Shown: positions 7,682 through 16,154 of the stretch, piece after piece | Layout: every line of letters starts with the position of its first letter | Numbering within the stretch: the stretch's first letter is position 1 | NCBI GenBank assembly: GCA_905211185.1 | Contig: CAJLZR010000003.1 | Coordinates: 1-21,837 of the forward strand | DNA length: 21,837 nt | Direction of reading: 5' to 3' | From: an uncultured Oscillospiraceae bacterium | GTDB taxonomy: Bacteria; Bacillota_A; Clostridia; Oscillospirales; Acutalibacteraceae | The notes under the pieces: model-generated | Seen by the model: the letters and a program-made list of their open reading frames with translations, nothing else | Told to the model about the DNA's origin: nothing | Databases searched by the model: none | Translations under genes and position numbers: made by a program

Positions 7682-8158
7682 TTATTTGGAAATTAAGCAA
7701 ACCGCATGTGCCACAATACCCTTCAATTCACCGGTAAAACCAAGACCTTCTTCGGTTGTGGCTTTAACGCTTACTTGCTTTATGTTAATATCACAACAAT
7801 TTGCTATATTTTTTCTCATATCAGTTAAAAACGGCGATAGCTTCGGACTTTGAGCAATAATGGTTGCATCTATGTTTTCGATTTTATAATCCTCATTTTG
7901 CAAAAGACTGCATACTTTTTTTAAAAACTTACAGCTATCTGCCCCACTATACTTATCATCAGTATCGGGAAAAAGCTTGCCTATATCACCCAAAGCAGCA
8001 GCACCAAGCAAGGAATCCATAACCGCATGAAGCAAAACATCTGCATCGGAGTGCCCAAGCAACCCTAAATCGTAGGGAATCGTCACTCCGCCGAGTATTA
8101 AAGGTCTATCTTTTACCAGTTTATGAACATCATATCCATGTCCGACCCTAATAAACAT
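7682..8158 (-). CDS. ispF: 2-C-methyl-D-erythritol 2,4-cyclodiphosphate synthase
   Basis: IspF converts CDP-methylerythritol 2-phosphate to methylerythritol cyclodiphosphate and releases CMP, in the MEP route to isoprenoids. It acts as a cytoplasmic homotrimer. The 158-residue length is normal. The metal ligands D10, H12 (GHGYDVH) and H44 (VLLH) are present, as are GHSDADV (35-41), the [12 protein letters not shown] loop, and the C-terminal [12 protein letters not shown] motif of the CMP site. It is last in the metG-tatD-ispF run and is followed by a clear terminator. ispE, which makes the preceding intermediate, lies about 3 kb away on the same strand but in a separate unit. Confidence 0.97.
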   Translation of the reverse strand: MFIRVGHGYDVHKLVKDRPLILGGVTIPYDLGLLGHSDADVLLHAVMDSLLGAAALGDIGKLFPDTDDKYSGADSCKFLKKVCSLLQNEDYKIENIDATIIAQSPKLSPFLTDMRKNIANCCDINIKQVSVKATTEEGLGFTGELKGIVAHAVCLISK

Positions 8159-8178
8159 AATAAACTCCCCGCTCCCGG

Positions 8179-8946
8179 TTAAACGCCAAAAAGTTTTTTG
8201 GCATTATTTTTTGTAATCTCTAAAACGTCAGAAACATTAGCGCCTTTAATTTCCGCAACCCTTTGTGCCGTATACTTTATCATTGAAGAATCGCAGCGCT
8301 TGCCTCTAAATGGGGTTGGGGCCATATATGGAGCATCCGTTTCCAGTACCATAACATCAAGCGGCATTCCACGAACTACCTCCAAAATAGTTTTTGCGTT
8401 TTTAAATGTTACAACACCGCCAATACCCAAAAACATTCCTAACCGTGCAACTTCATTCGCCATTTCCAAACTTCCGGAAAAACAGTGGACAATCCCCCGA
8501 GGGCGAAGATTTTTTAGTATTTCCATAGTATCGGCATGTGCTTCTCTATCGTGAACCAAAACGGGCAAGCCGAGTTTATTTGCAAGTTTAATTTGGTTTA
8601 TAAATACCTCTTTTTGCAGTTCCTTATTATCAGTTCTAAAGTGGTAATCAAGCCCTATTTCTCCCACAGCAACAACTTTTTGGTTTTCGGATATCAGGGT
8701 GCTTAGTTTTTCCAAATAGTTTTCATCAAGATTTTCAGAAACGTTTTCCGGATGAACACCTACTGCCGCATATATATATTCATACTTTTGGGATAATTCG
8801 ATTGCTTTTAAAGAAGACTTAAGATCCGCTCCAGCGGTAATAACACCACAAACACCTTTATCCTGAAGACTTTGTAAAATTAAATCTCTATCCTCGTCAA
8901 ACGCCTCATCATCATAGTGCGCGTGCGTCTCGAATATTTCATTCAC
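8179..8946 (-). CDS. tatD: TatD-family metal-dependent hydrolase/DNase
   Basis: The 255-residue protein has all expected TatD features: THAHYDD with H8 and H10, GEIGLDYH with E96, VHDREAH with H132, VHCFSG with H154, and ETDAPYMAP with D204. These residues hold the metal pair of an amidohydrolase-type barrel. TatD proteins act as 3'-5' DNases in the cytoplasm; the physiological substrate in Bacillota is not settled. It starts with GTG at 8946, preceded by AGGGGTG that overlaps the TAG of the frameshifted metG tail at 8958-8960. metG-tatD adjacency is a widely conserved Bacillota order, which supports cotranscription. An ORF of 118 codons on the other strand inside it is a shadow. Confidence 0.95.
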   Translation of the reverse strand: MNEIFETHAHYDDEAFDEDRDLILQSLQDKGVCGVITAGADLKSSLKAIELSQKYEYIYAAVGVHPENVSENLDENYLEKLSTLISENQKVVAVGEIGLDYHFRTDNKELQKEVFINQIKLANKLGLPVLVHDREAHADTMEILKNLRPRGIVHCFSGSLEMANEVARLGMFLGIGGVVTFKNAKTILEVVRGMPLDVMVLETDAPYMAPTPFRGKRCDSSMIKYTAQRVAEIKGANVSDVLEITKNNAKKLFGV

Positions 8947-8957
8947 TTAAGTCACCC

Positions 8958-10906
8958 CTAATGAATATCACTTCCGGCAGGAACATCATCAACAAAAATT
9001 ACTTTAGGTTTTCCATCAGGACACGTGGCGGCTAAAATCATTCCGTGGCTTTCGACACCACAAAGTTTAGCGGGTTTTAAATTAGAAACCAAAATTATAC
9101 TCTTTCCAATCATGTCCTCGGGAGTATAATCCCCGAAGCAACAGTTCTTTCGGCCTCGCCGTCATCTAATATAAGTTTTAATAGTTTTTTGGATTTTTTA
9201 ACAGGTTCACAAGAGATAACCTTTGCAACTTTAAGCTTAATTTTTGCAAACTCGTCTATTCCAACTAGATTTACTTTTTCAGCCTCCTTATCCTCATCTT
9301 TTGCCGGCTTTTTGGAACTACTTGACGCAAGAATTTTTTCTAATTCCTTAATTTCTTTTTCTACATCTATTCTTGGGAAAAGCGCGGAAGATTTTGTAAC
9401 TTTCACATTTTCAGGCAGCATTCCCCAACTATCAGCCATATCAAAAGTACAAACCTTTGGGCTTGCCCCTATCTGTTTTTGAATTTCAAGCGAAGTTTCC
9501 GGCATCACAGGAGAAATAAAAATAGAAATTATCCTAAGAACCTCACAAAGGTTATAAAGAACAGTTGCCAATCTATCATAATAGGCCTCATCCTTGCCGA
9601 GCTTCCAAGGCATGGTTTCATCGATATACTTATTGCACTTCGAGATGAGCAACCAAACGTCAGAAAGAGCGGATGCAAATCTAAAGTTATCCATTTTTAG
9701 TTCATAATCTTTTTTTAGATTAATTGCAAAACCAATAAGCTCATTATCTAAATTACCCGGTCTTTGTTTAGAAGGAAGTGTTCCGCCAAAATATTTATTA
9801 ACCATGGCAACGGTCCTTGAAAGCAGATTGCCAAGGTCGTTGGCCAAATCAAAATTAATTCTTTTTATGAGTGCTTCATTGGTAAATAGGCCATCATCAT
9901 TTAAAGAAAACTCTCTTATTAAAAAGTACCTAAGAGCATCCTTTCCGTACCTATCACAAAGCATAACGGGGTCAACAAGATTTCCGCGGGATTTAGACAT
10001 CTTCTGGCCATCACCAAATAAAATCCAACCATGCCCAAAAACTTGTTTTGGAAGCGGCAAATCAAGCGCCATTAAAATTGCAGGCCAAATTATAACGTGG
10101 AAGCGGAGAATCTCTTTCCCCACAAAATGAACGTCTGCCGGCCAATATTTTTTAAAATTCTCATCGTTATCCGAAAGATAACCCTGCGAAGTTATATAGT
10201 TTGTAAGCGCATCAAGCCAAACATATACAACATGGTCTTTATCAAAATCAACGGGAATTCCCCATTTAAAACTGGTTCTACTTACACATAAATCATTAAG
10301 GCCGCTCTTTATAAACTGAATCATTTCATTTTTTCTGGATTCAGGCTTTATAAAATGCGGATGCGTTTCATAGTATTTTAAAAGCTTATCTTGATATTTG
10401 GAAAGCCTGAAAAAGTACGCTTCTTCCTCGGTAAAACCCCCTTCTCTGCCACAATCGGGACATTTTCCGTCCACAAGCTGGGCATCGGTAAAAAAGCTTT
10501 CGCAAGGAGTGCAATACCAACCTTTATATTTGCCTTTATAAATTTCACCGTTATCAAAAAGTTTTTTAAATATCTTTTGGACCGTTAATTCATGATTTTT
10601 ATCAGTTGTCCTTATATATTTATCGTAAGAAATACCAAGTATTTCCCAAAGTTTTTTAAAATCTTTAACTATCTCATCAACATAAGCTTTCGGTTCTTTA
10701 CCCACTTTGGCAGCATTTAACTCTATTTTCTGCCCATGTTCATCTGTACCTGTTGTAAACATAACGTCATGGCCCTGCAAACGTTTATAGCGTGCAAAAA
10801 CATCGGCAACTATGGTGCTATAACTCGTACCCAAATGCGGCATGCCCGACGGAAAGTATATCGGCGTTGTTATATAACATTTTTCTCTTTTCTTATTTTC
10901 ATTCAT
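8958..10906 (-). pseudogene. metG: Methionyl-tRNA synthetase with a frameshift near its C terminus
   Basis: MetG charges tRNA-Met with methionine. The catalytic parts are intact: the HIGH-type HLGTSY at 24-29, a zinc knuckle with C132, C135, C149 and C152, KMSKS at 302-306, and the anticodon-binding helical domain. A C-terminal tRNA-binding (Trbp111-like) domain begins at about 545. Within it, at 9128-9130, the frame breaks: frame one reads ...ERTVASGI then ILPRT and a stop at 9110-9112. The next frame continues from 9128 as [20 protein letters not shown] to a TAG at 8958. The family normally has a few residues (like AKY) between SGI and YTPE, so a deletion of about 10 bases is the simplest explanation. 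The catalytic enzyme may still work with a shortened 598-residue product; equally it may be a sequencing or assembly error. ATG follows AAGGAGTG. Confidence 0.88.
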
Positions 10907-10947
10907 GGTAATAAAGCACTCCTTGTTATTAAAATTACATGTAAACC

Positions 10948-10953
10948 ATTATA
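10948..10953 (-). promoter_or_regulatory. Extended -10 promoter element for metG-tatD-ispF
   Basis: On the minus strand TGGTATAATGG provides a perfect -10 with TGn, about 42 bases before the metG ATG. No convincing -35 is present at 17 bases. The leader is far too short for a T-box. Confidence 0.5.
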
Positions 10954-11080
10954 CCAGCAGATATTAAAAATATCTATATATAAACAAAATTGTTTTATCG
11001 GCAAAATTTATAATTTCCAATTATTTCAAAGTATAAACAAAAGCAGCACGCAAATAATAACTTTCGTGGAGGTGATAAAA

Positions 11081-11224
11081 ATGGCTGATAACAAAAACTA
11101 TACCAATAATAACAACAACACAAATGGTACAAACGGCAACAACGGCACAAACGGAAACAATTCTCAAAATCAACAAAACAAAAACAGCAAAAATGAAAAA
11201 AATTCTAAAAATTGCGCAAGATAG
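11081..11224 (+). CDS. Asparagine-rich 47-residue protein
   Basis: An ATG at 11081 with an excellent GGAGGTGA ribosome site opens a 47-residue frame. It encodes an extremely low-complexity protein, with 20 asparagines (43%). It begins MADNKNY, then has N5, repeated NGTNGNN units (15-27), a QNQQNKNSKNEKNSKN lysine-rich half, and ends NCAR. It must be intrinsically disordered and basic; no signal peptide or membrane segment is present. A few clostridial small spore proteins have similar Asn/Gln-rich makeup, but I cannot assign it. The gene is monocistronic, divergent from metG and convergent with ispE, and is followed by a 13-pair hairpin. The ribosome site and terminator support a real, well-translated gene. 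Confidence 0.75.
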   Translation: MADNKNYTNNNNNTNGTNGNNGTNGNNSQNQQNKNSKNEKNSKNCAR

Positions 11225-11238
11225 TCATTAACCTAAAC

Positions 11239-11278
11239 AATGCTTTCTTAATTTTCACTCGAACTTTAAGAAAGCATT
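11239..11278 (+). terminator. Bidirectional terminator between the Asn-rich gene and ispE
   Basis: AATGCTTTCTTAA and TTAAGAAAGCATT form a perfect 13-pair stem around a 14-base loop. The plus-strand exit ATTATTTTAT is T-rich; the minus-strand exit GTTTAGG is poorer. It serves the plus gene and possibly also ispE. Confidence 0.75.
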
Positions 11279-11285
11279 ATTTTAT

Positions 11286-12158
11286 CTAATCATCTATAAT
11301 CACACCGTGAGAAACGGGCTTACATAAAAAAACTTTTTCATAATCTTGCTTCATAATTTTTTGGCACCGCTGCGCCGAAACAGCATCTTCAAAAATTCCA
11401 AAAACAGCCGAGCCGCTTCCGGTCATAAGCGTTCCTTTAGCGCCTAACTTTCTCATCTTATCTTTTAATAAAAAAACTTCAGGATCCTCTACGACATCTT
11501 CAAAGCGATTAAAAAGATTATTGCACATTCCCGATAAATCACCACTTTTTAGCGCAGCATTAATCCTTTCTATTGCCAAAATATTTTTTTCTTCTATGCT
11601 CTCTGCTTTTGCATAGGCCGTGCTCGTAGAAATATTAATGTCCGGCTTTACTATAACCAAATAATATTCAAGTTCAGAGTTTATAGGGTGTAAAATCGTT
11701 CCTCGGCCGCCCGCCTCGGAGGTGCCTCCTTTTATACAAAACGGCACATCCGAACCGACCTTTTCACCAATTTTCATTAAATCATTTAGCGGCAAGCCGG
11801 TTTCAAATATATGATTAAGAGCAACTATAACTGCAGCCCCATCGCTACTTCCTCCGGCAAGTCCTGCAAGACTTGGTATATTTTTTTGTGTTTCTATCAA
11901 TATTCCGGCAGGCTTTATACCTGTAAATTCAAAAAAACACTCAGCTGCTTTATGCATAGTATTATCTTCAAGAGAACACTTAAAATCCACGTTACTTTTT
12001 ATATCAAAAAAACTATTTTCAGAAACAGAAATCTTTAAAACATCATACAAACTCACACTCTGCATAATCATATCCACATTGTGATATCCATCCGCACGCT
12101 TATCCAAAATTTCTAATCCTAAATTAATTTTTGCCGGCGCCAATATTTTTACGTTCAT
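11286..12158 (-). CDS. ispE: 4-diphosphocytidyl-2-C-methyl-D-erythritol kinase
   Basis: IspE phosphorylates CDP-methylerythritol with ATP, the MEP step just before IspF. It is a GHMP kinase: K10 in APAKINLGLEI and D137 in GSDVPF are the catalytic pair. The ATP loop is SLAGLAGGSSDGAAV (about 96-110), and MTGSGSAVFGIF is the C-terminal GHMP motif. The frame is open four codons upstream to a GTG at 12170; I chose the ATG at 12158 because it gives the typical MNVKILAPAKIN start and has an AGAGTGG site. The resulting length, 290 residues, is normal. It is flanked by the Asn-rich gene (convergent) and the HSP100-like gene (same strand, separated by a terminator), so it is probably monocistronic. 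Confidence 0.95.
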   Translation of the reverse strand: MNVKILAPAKINLGLEILDKRADGYHNVDMIMQSVSLYDVLKISVSENSFFDIKSNVDFKCSLEDNTMHKAAECFFEFTGIKPAGILIETQKNIPSLAGLAGGSSDGAAVIVALNHIFETGLPLNDLMKIGEKVGSDVPFCIKGGTSEAGGRGTILHPINSELEYYLVIVKPDINISTSTAYAKAESIEEKNILAIERINAALKSGDLSGMCNNLFNRFEDVVEDPEVFLLKDKMRKLGAKGTLMTGSGSAVFGIFEDAVSAQRCQKIMKQDYEKVFLCKPVSHGVIIDD

Positions 12159-12351
12159 AATCCATACCACTCTAAATTATTTTTTAAGTTCACAAGTAAT
12201 ATTATAATATAAAAAGACATAAAAATGTGATTATTTTAAAATAGGGGCATTCTTAGTAAATTAAATATCAAAAAAGTATTTTCACATAAACATTTCAAAT
12301 CCCTACTTCGCTCCCAAAAGCAATATTTAAAATTTATAATTATCAAGGCAA

Positions 12352-12381
12352 AAGTTTCCGAGCTATTTAGCTCGGAAACTT
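12352..12381 (-). terminator. Intrinsic terminator after the HSP100-like gene
   Basis: AAGTTTCCGAGCTA and TAGCTCGGAAACTT pair perfectly over 14 bases with a 2-base centre (effectively a 4-base loop), followed on the minus strand by TTTT. It lies 18 bases after the stop at 12400. Confidence 0.88.
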
Positions 12382-12399
12382 ATTTAAAACACAATACAA

Positions 12400-14205
12400 T
12401 TAACGTTTAAGTTTACCGGTTTCGAATTTAATATCGTGATCCTCTAACCTACAAGAAATATGATCACCTTTTTTTATTTTCCCACTAAGCAACATTTCCA
12501 TAAGTGGACTTTCAAGCTTTTCTGCTACTTTCTTTTGGAGTCCTACCGCACCAATTCTATGATTAATGTCTTTCTTGGCCATATCGCCCAGCACATCATC
12601 GCCAATTTTCAAACTTATATTTTTTGTACTCATTTTATTTTCAAGTCTATCGGCGAAAATTCTGAGTATCTCCTTAGCATCGGATTGATTTAATTTATCA
12701 AATACCAACACATCATCTAACTTATTAACAAAGTTGCTTCCGAAACGTTCCTCAACTTTAGACAACACCTTTTGCTTTAGAGTGTTAGTATCATTTTGGG
12801 TATCGTTTAATATAATATCATCGCCTACGCTCGAGGTCATTACAACAATAGAGTTGGTAAAATCTATTTTTCTTCTGTGACTATCGTAAGTAAATCCATC
12901 TTCGAGTATTCCCAAAATTTGATTAAATGTAATTCTATCGGCCCTATCTATATTATCAAGTACAACCAACGAATATGGCTTTTTCCAAATTTGCTCCAAG
13001 AACTTATCATCAATGGAAGAATGAGCAGTATTAATTTTAACAAGGTTACCCATTTCATGACCCGCACGCTCGGCAAGCGCTGTTTTTCCAACACCGGACG
13101 TACCCGTGAGCAAGAATGAAGATTTAGGTTTAGAAGCATTTACAAATCCGTTTCTTGCGTTACGGACCGCTCCGCACAATTTATCAACAGCTTCTTTTTG
13201 CCCGATTATGCTACTCCCCACGCGATCTTTTATGCTACTGAGGCGCTTGCTCTCAACTGCGGTAATTGGTCCCAAAGGAATACCGGTTTCAGCGGTAATG
13301 ACGCTCTGTATATCTTCTTCTTTAACCTCGGGGATCACATTGCTTCCCGCTTTTTTATCGCGCCTTTCCACAAGTTTGGAAGCTAGGCTTAAAACATCTA
13401 TTGCTTTATCGGGGTATGTACGATTTCTCATATATTTTCCCGTTAAATCTACTGCCGACATCAAAGCAGAATCATTTATCTTAACGCCTGATTTTTCCTC
13501 AAACTTAGGTCTGAGATTTTCAAGTACGCTCAAAGTCTGGCTTGGGTCAAGTTCCTCTAACACCAACTTTTTAAATCTTCTTTCCAAAGCAGGATCTTTT
13601 GAAATATATGAATATTCAGAAGTCGTAGTTGCAGCAACAACGTGTACACCGGGACGATCCAAGTATGTTTTGAAGAGTTCTCCGGCACCACACTGAACAA
13701 TTTGATGGAACTCGTCTATGAACAAGATTATATTAGGATCTTGCTTTGCCTTATCAAAGAGGGCTCTCATACGAGTTACCGCTCCATCGGACTTGCTATA
13801 TGCATTACCGGCAATCAAGCTAACCATATTAACTTTTATTACCCTTTTATCTTTAAAATCATCAGGTACATCGCCCGTAGCGATTCTATATGCGAGGCCC
13901 TCAACCAAAGCCGTTTTTCCAACTCCGGCATCACCCGTTACGCAAGCGTTAGCCTTTCCTTCCTGCGAAAGAATATCAATTAAACTATCTATTTCTTTAT
14001 CACGGGCAACCGCTTCTTGTCCTTCTCCAAGTTTTGCTTGCTCTGTTAGGTCTTCGCAGTATCTCGACATTACCGAATAAGAATCCGGATCCATATAACC
14101 GGACGATTGCAAAAGCAAGCTGACCGGTTGTAACAACATGTTACATATTGCCGTAGCAATGGCTGAACCGACAAGCGTACCAATAGTTTTCATATCAAGA
14201 GCCAT
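12400..14205 (-). CDS. Divergent two-domain Clp/HSP100-like AAA+ protein with degenerate second ATPase domain
   Basis: Residue numbers are from the upstream ATG at 14220. Two Clp-type AAA+ domains are present but the Clp N domain and the coiled-coil middle domain are absent. A hydrophobic N-terminal stretch (13-38) may be a membrane anchor. Domain 1 (about 65-290) looks active: Walker A GDAGVGKT (96-103), Walker B LFIDE (D169, E170), and ERRF arginines (214-215). Its pore loop is rewritten to AGNAYSKSDG in place of the usual AGTKYRGEFE. Domain 2 (about 325-600) keeps Walker A GTSGVGKT (373-380) but shows VVLDNID instead of VLFDEIE (N423 for the Glu). It also lacks the GYVG pore-loop block, has FVNK instead of FLNR (K500), and GAV instead of the sensor-2 GAR (557-559). 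An unfoldase role is therefore uncertain; a scaffold or regulatory ATPase is possible. The ATG at 14205 has GGAGA upstream and is the preferred start (601 residues). Confidence 0.85.
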   Translation of the reverse strand: MALDMKTIGTLVGSAIATAICNMLLQPVSLLLQSSGYMDPDSYSVMSRYCEDLTEQAKLGEGQEAVARDKEIDSLIDILSQEGKANACVTGDAGVGKTALVEGLAYRIATGDVPDDFKDKRVIKVNMVSLIAGNAYSKSDGAVTRMRALFDKAKQDPNIILFIDEFHQIVQCGAGELFKTYLDRPGVHVVAATTTSEYSYISKDPALERRFKKLVLEELDPSQTLSVLENLRPKFEEKSGVKINDSALMSAVDLTGKYMRNRTYPDKAIDVLSLASKLVERRDKKAGSNVIPEVKEEDIQSVITAETGIPLGPITAVESKRLSSIKDRVGSSIIGQKEAVDKLCGAVRNARNGFVNASKPKSSFLLTGTSGVGKTALAERAGHEMGNLVKINTAHSSIDDKFLEQIWKKPYSLVVLDNIDRADRITFNQILGILEDGFTYDSHRRKIDFTNSIVVMTSSVGDDIILNDTQNDTNTLKQKVLSKVEERFGSNFVNKLDDVLVFDKLNQSDAKEILRIFADRLENKMSTKNISLKIGDDVLGDMAKKDINHRIGAVGLQKKVAEKLESPLMEMLLSGKIKKGDHISCRLEDHDIKFETGKLKR

Positions 14206-14273
14206 AATATCATTCTCCATGTATTTAAGTTTTAAAAAAGTAATCTATCTGCGCAAATTACTGTACAGGTACT

Positions 14274-14302
14274 ATTTTAACATTTTTCAAAGCATTTGTC
14301 AA
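14274..14302 (-). promoter_or_regulatory. Strong sigma-A promoter of the HSP100-like gene
   Basis: On the minus strand TTGACA (14297-14302), a 17-base spacer and TAAAAT (14274-14279) with TGT before it form a near-consensus extended promoter about 68 bases before the ATG. The 8-bp palindrome CTGTACAG at 14261-14268 covers the expected start of the transcript and may be an operator. No HrcA (CIRCE) or CtsR-like site is visible. Confidence 0.75.
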
Positions 14303-14321
14303 TATAATTTTATTTTTGTTT

Positions 14322-16043
14322 TTACTTTGCCATAATTCTTTCGACTATTTTCTTGGCAGTCGATTTATAAATTTCAAGATTTTCTCTGCTATTCGCTTGC
14401 ATAATAAGATAAAATTTAATTTTAGGCTCTGTGCCCGATGGACGAACTATAATTTTACAGTTATCTTTTAGATCAAACCTTATTATATTAGAGTGCGGCA
14501 GGTCTTCATTTATAACCTTCCCATTTCTACTATCAAAAACAGTTGAATTTAAATAATCGTAAACTTTCAAGATATCCAAGCCCTTAAGTTCATTCGAAAA
14601 ATTGTTTTTAAGTCGTCCCATAATATCTTCTATAATTTTTCCGCCATCAACACCCTTGACTTCAAAGCCCAAGGTTTTTTCGCCAAAGAAACCATATCTA
14701 TTGTAAAGCTTTTCAAGAGCTTCGCACAAATTCATTCCTTCATCTTTGTAACAAGCGGCCATTTCAGAAACAACTAAAGCCGCCGAAACAGCATCTTTAT
14801 CCCTAACATAAGCACCCGTCAGATATCCGTTACTTTCTTCGAACCCAAAAACGTAATCATTTTCACGTTCCTCTTTTTCGAGTTTCAGAATTTCGGATGC
14901 TATATTCTTAAATCCCGTAAGAACCTCCCGCATCTCGCAGCCATAATTACGAGCGATACTGTCCACCATCATTGTGCTGACTATCGACTTTATGGCAACA
15001 GGTTTTTTAGGAAGAGTTTTTGCTTCTTTCCGCTTGCTTAAAATATAATTAAAAATCAGCACGCCTATTTCGTTACCGCTTAAAATTTTATACTCTGATC
15101 CGTGCTTAACGCAAACGCCTAAACGATCACAATCAGGGTCCGTGGCAAGAATTATATCCGCATCTTTTTCTTTTGCAACTTTTAAAGCCTCTGAAAAAGC
15201 CTCTATATTTTCGGGGTTTGGATATGTACAAGTCGTAAAATTCCCATCGGGATTTTCTTGCGAAGAAACAACGTATAAATCTTTAACTCCAGCTTTTTTT
15301 AAAACCTTACTGACAGGAATATTTCCGGCTCCGTTTAGTGGTGTATAAACAACATTTAGATTTGAAATCGGAAAATTAAATATACGCTGATCCATTACAT
15401 GTTTTTCATATTCTTCATAAACACTCGGGGCTACAAATTCAATTAATCCCAAACTTTTTGCAACTTCAAAATCTAAGATTTTAGTATCCGAAAATATATT
15501 CAAAGAGTTAATTTTTTCAAAAACTTTGGAAGCTATATCTTCAGACATTTGAGCCCCGTCTTCGCCATAGCATTTATAGCCGTTATACTCTGCGGTATTG
15601 TGGCTTGCCGTAATCATAACTCCCGCCTGAGCCTTTAAATTCCGAACGCAAAAAGAAAGAAATGGGGTTGGCATTAATTTATCGGTAATATAACTTTTTA
15701 TTCCGTTACCCGCCAAAACCTTTGCGGTCTCCTTTGCAAAAAGCCCCGAATTATTACGTGAATCATAAGATATGGCAACTGAAATATCGCTTAAATATTT
15801 TTCAGTTAAAAAATTTGCCAACCCTTGAGTTGCACGGCGCACGGTATAAATGTTTATTCTATTGGTGCCTGCTCCCATAACGCCACGCAGACCCGCCGTT
15901 CCAAATTCGATAGATTTATGAAACCGCTCTTTTATTTCTCTGGCGTTGTTTTTTATACTTTCAAGCTCATTTTTAATTTGATCATCCTCCGCACGGCTTA
16001 CCCATTTTGCGTACTCCTCATTAATATCCAATTTACCGGTCAT
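14322..16043 (-). CDS. pgcA: Phosphoglucomutase/phosphomannomutase (alpha-D-phosphohexomutase)
   Basis: The 573-residue enzyme interconverts hexose 1- and 6-phosphates, supplying glucose-1-phosphate for glycogen, teichoic-acid or other glycan precursors. All four family loops are present (numbering from 16043): the phosphoserine loop TASHN (145-149, S147), the metal loop TDPDCDR (301-307), the sugar loop FEESNGYLTG, and the phosphate-binding RPSGTEPKIKFY near the C terminus. FGTAGLRGVMGAGTNR near the N terminus is typical of the PgcA/PGM2-like group. The frame is open to 16109, but that codon falls within the promoter at 16100-16128, so it is rejected. The ATG at 16043 gives the usual MTGKLDINEEYAKW start; its GGGAGA site is rather distant (13 bases). 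Confidence 0.93.
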   Translation of the reverse strand: MTGKLDINEEYAKWVSRAEDDQIKNELESIKNNAREIKERFHKSIEFGTAGLRGVMGAGTNRINIYTVRRATQGLANFLTEKYLSDISVAISYDSRNNSGLFAKETAKVLAGNGIKSYITDKLMPTPFLSFCVRNLKAQAGVMITASHNTAEYNGYKCYGEDGAQMSEDIASKVFEKINSLNIFSDTKILDFEVAKSLGLIEFVAPSVYEEYEKHVMDQRIFNFPISNLNVVYTPLNGAGNIPVSKVLKKAGVKDLYVVSSQENPDGNFTTCTYPNPENIEAFSEALKVAKEKDADIILATDPDCDRLGVCVKHGSEYKILSGNEIGVLIFNYILSKRKEAKTLPKKPVAIKSIVSTMMVDSIARNYGCEMREVLTGFKNIASEILKLEKEERENDYVFGFEESNGYLTGAYVRDKDAVSAALVVSEMAACYKDEGMNLCEALEKLYNRYGFFGEKTLGFEVKGVDGGKIIEDIMGRLKNNFSNELKGLDILKVYDYLNSTVFDSRNGKVINEDLPHSNIIRFDLKDNCKIIVRPSGTEPKIKFYLIMQANSRENLEIYKSTAKKIVERIMAK

Positions 16044-16099
16044 TATCTTTTTTAATTCTCCCTTAACTAAACACATCATCTTAAAACACACAAACCCGT

Positions 16100-16128
16100 A
16101 TTTTACCACATAACGATAGCTAATTCAA
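16100..16128 (-). promoter_or_regulatory. Sigma-A promoter of the phosphohexomutase gene
   Basis: On the minus strand TTGAAT (16123-16128), a 17-base spacer and TAAAAT (16100-16105) with TGG before it. The transcript should start near 16093, leaving about 50 bases before the ATG at 16043. Confidence 0.7.
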
Positions 16129-16154
16129 CAAACAAGCAAAAAACGATCCTATAT

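Noticed and set aside
9110..9134. Programmed -1 frameshift in metG
   Set aside because: No slippery heptamer and no stable downstream hairpin are visible, and conserved residues are missing at the join, so a deletion or error is more likely.
10990..11014. TTGTTT ... TATAAT promoter for the Asn-rich gene
   Set aside because: The -10 (11009-11014) is perfect, but the only -35-like hexamer is 13 bases away, too close to be functional; the true promoter is unresolved.
10907..11080. T-box or SAM riboswitch in front of metG
   Set aside because: The -10 lies only about 42 bases before the ATG, leaving no room for such a leader, and no terminator hairpin is present.
13106..13696. 196-codon plus-strand open frame inside the HSP100-like gene
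   Set aside because: It is an antisense shadow of a well-supported AAA+ coding region, with no ribosome site and no recognisable domain.
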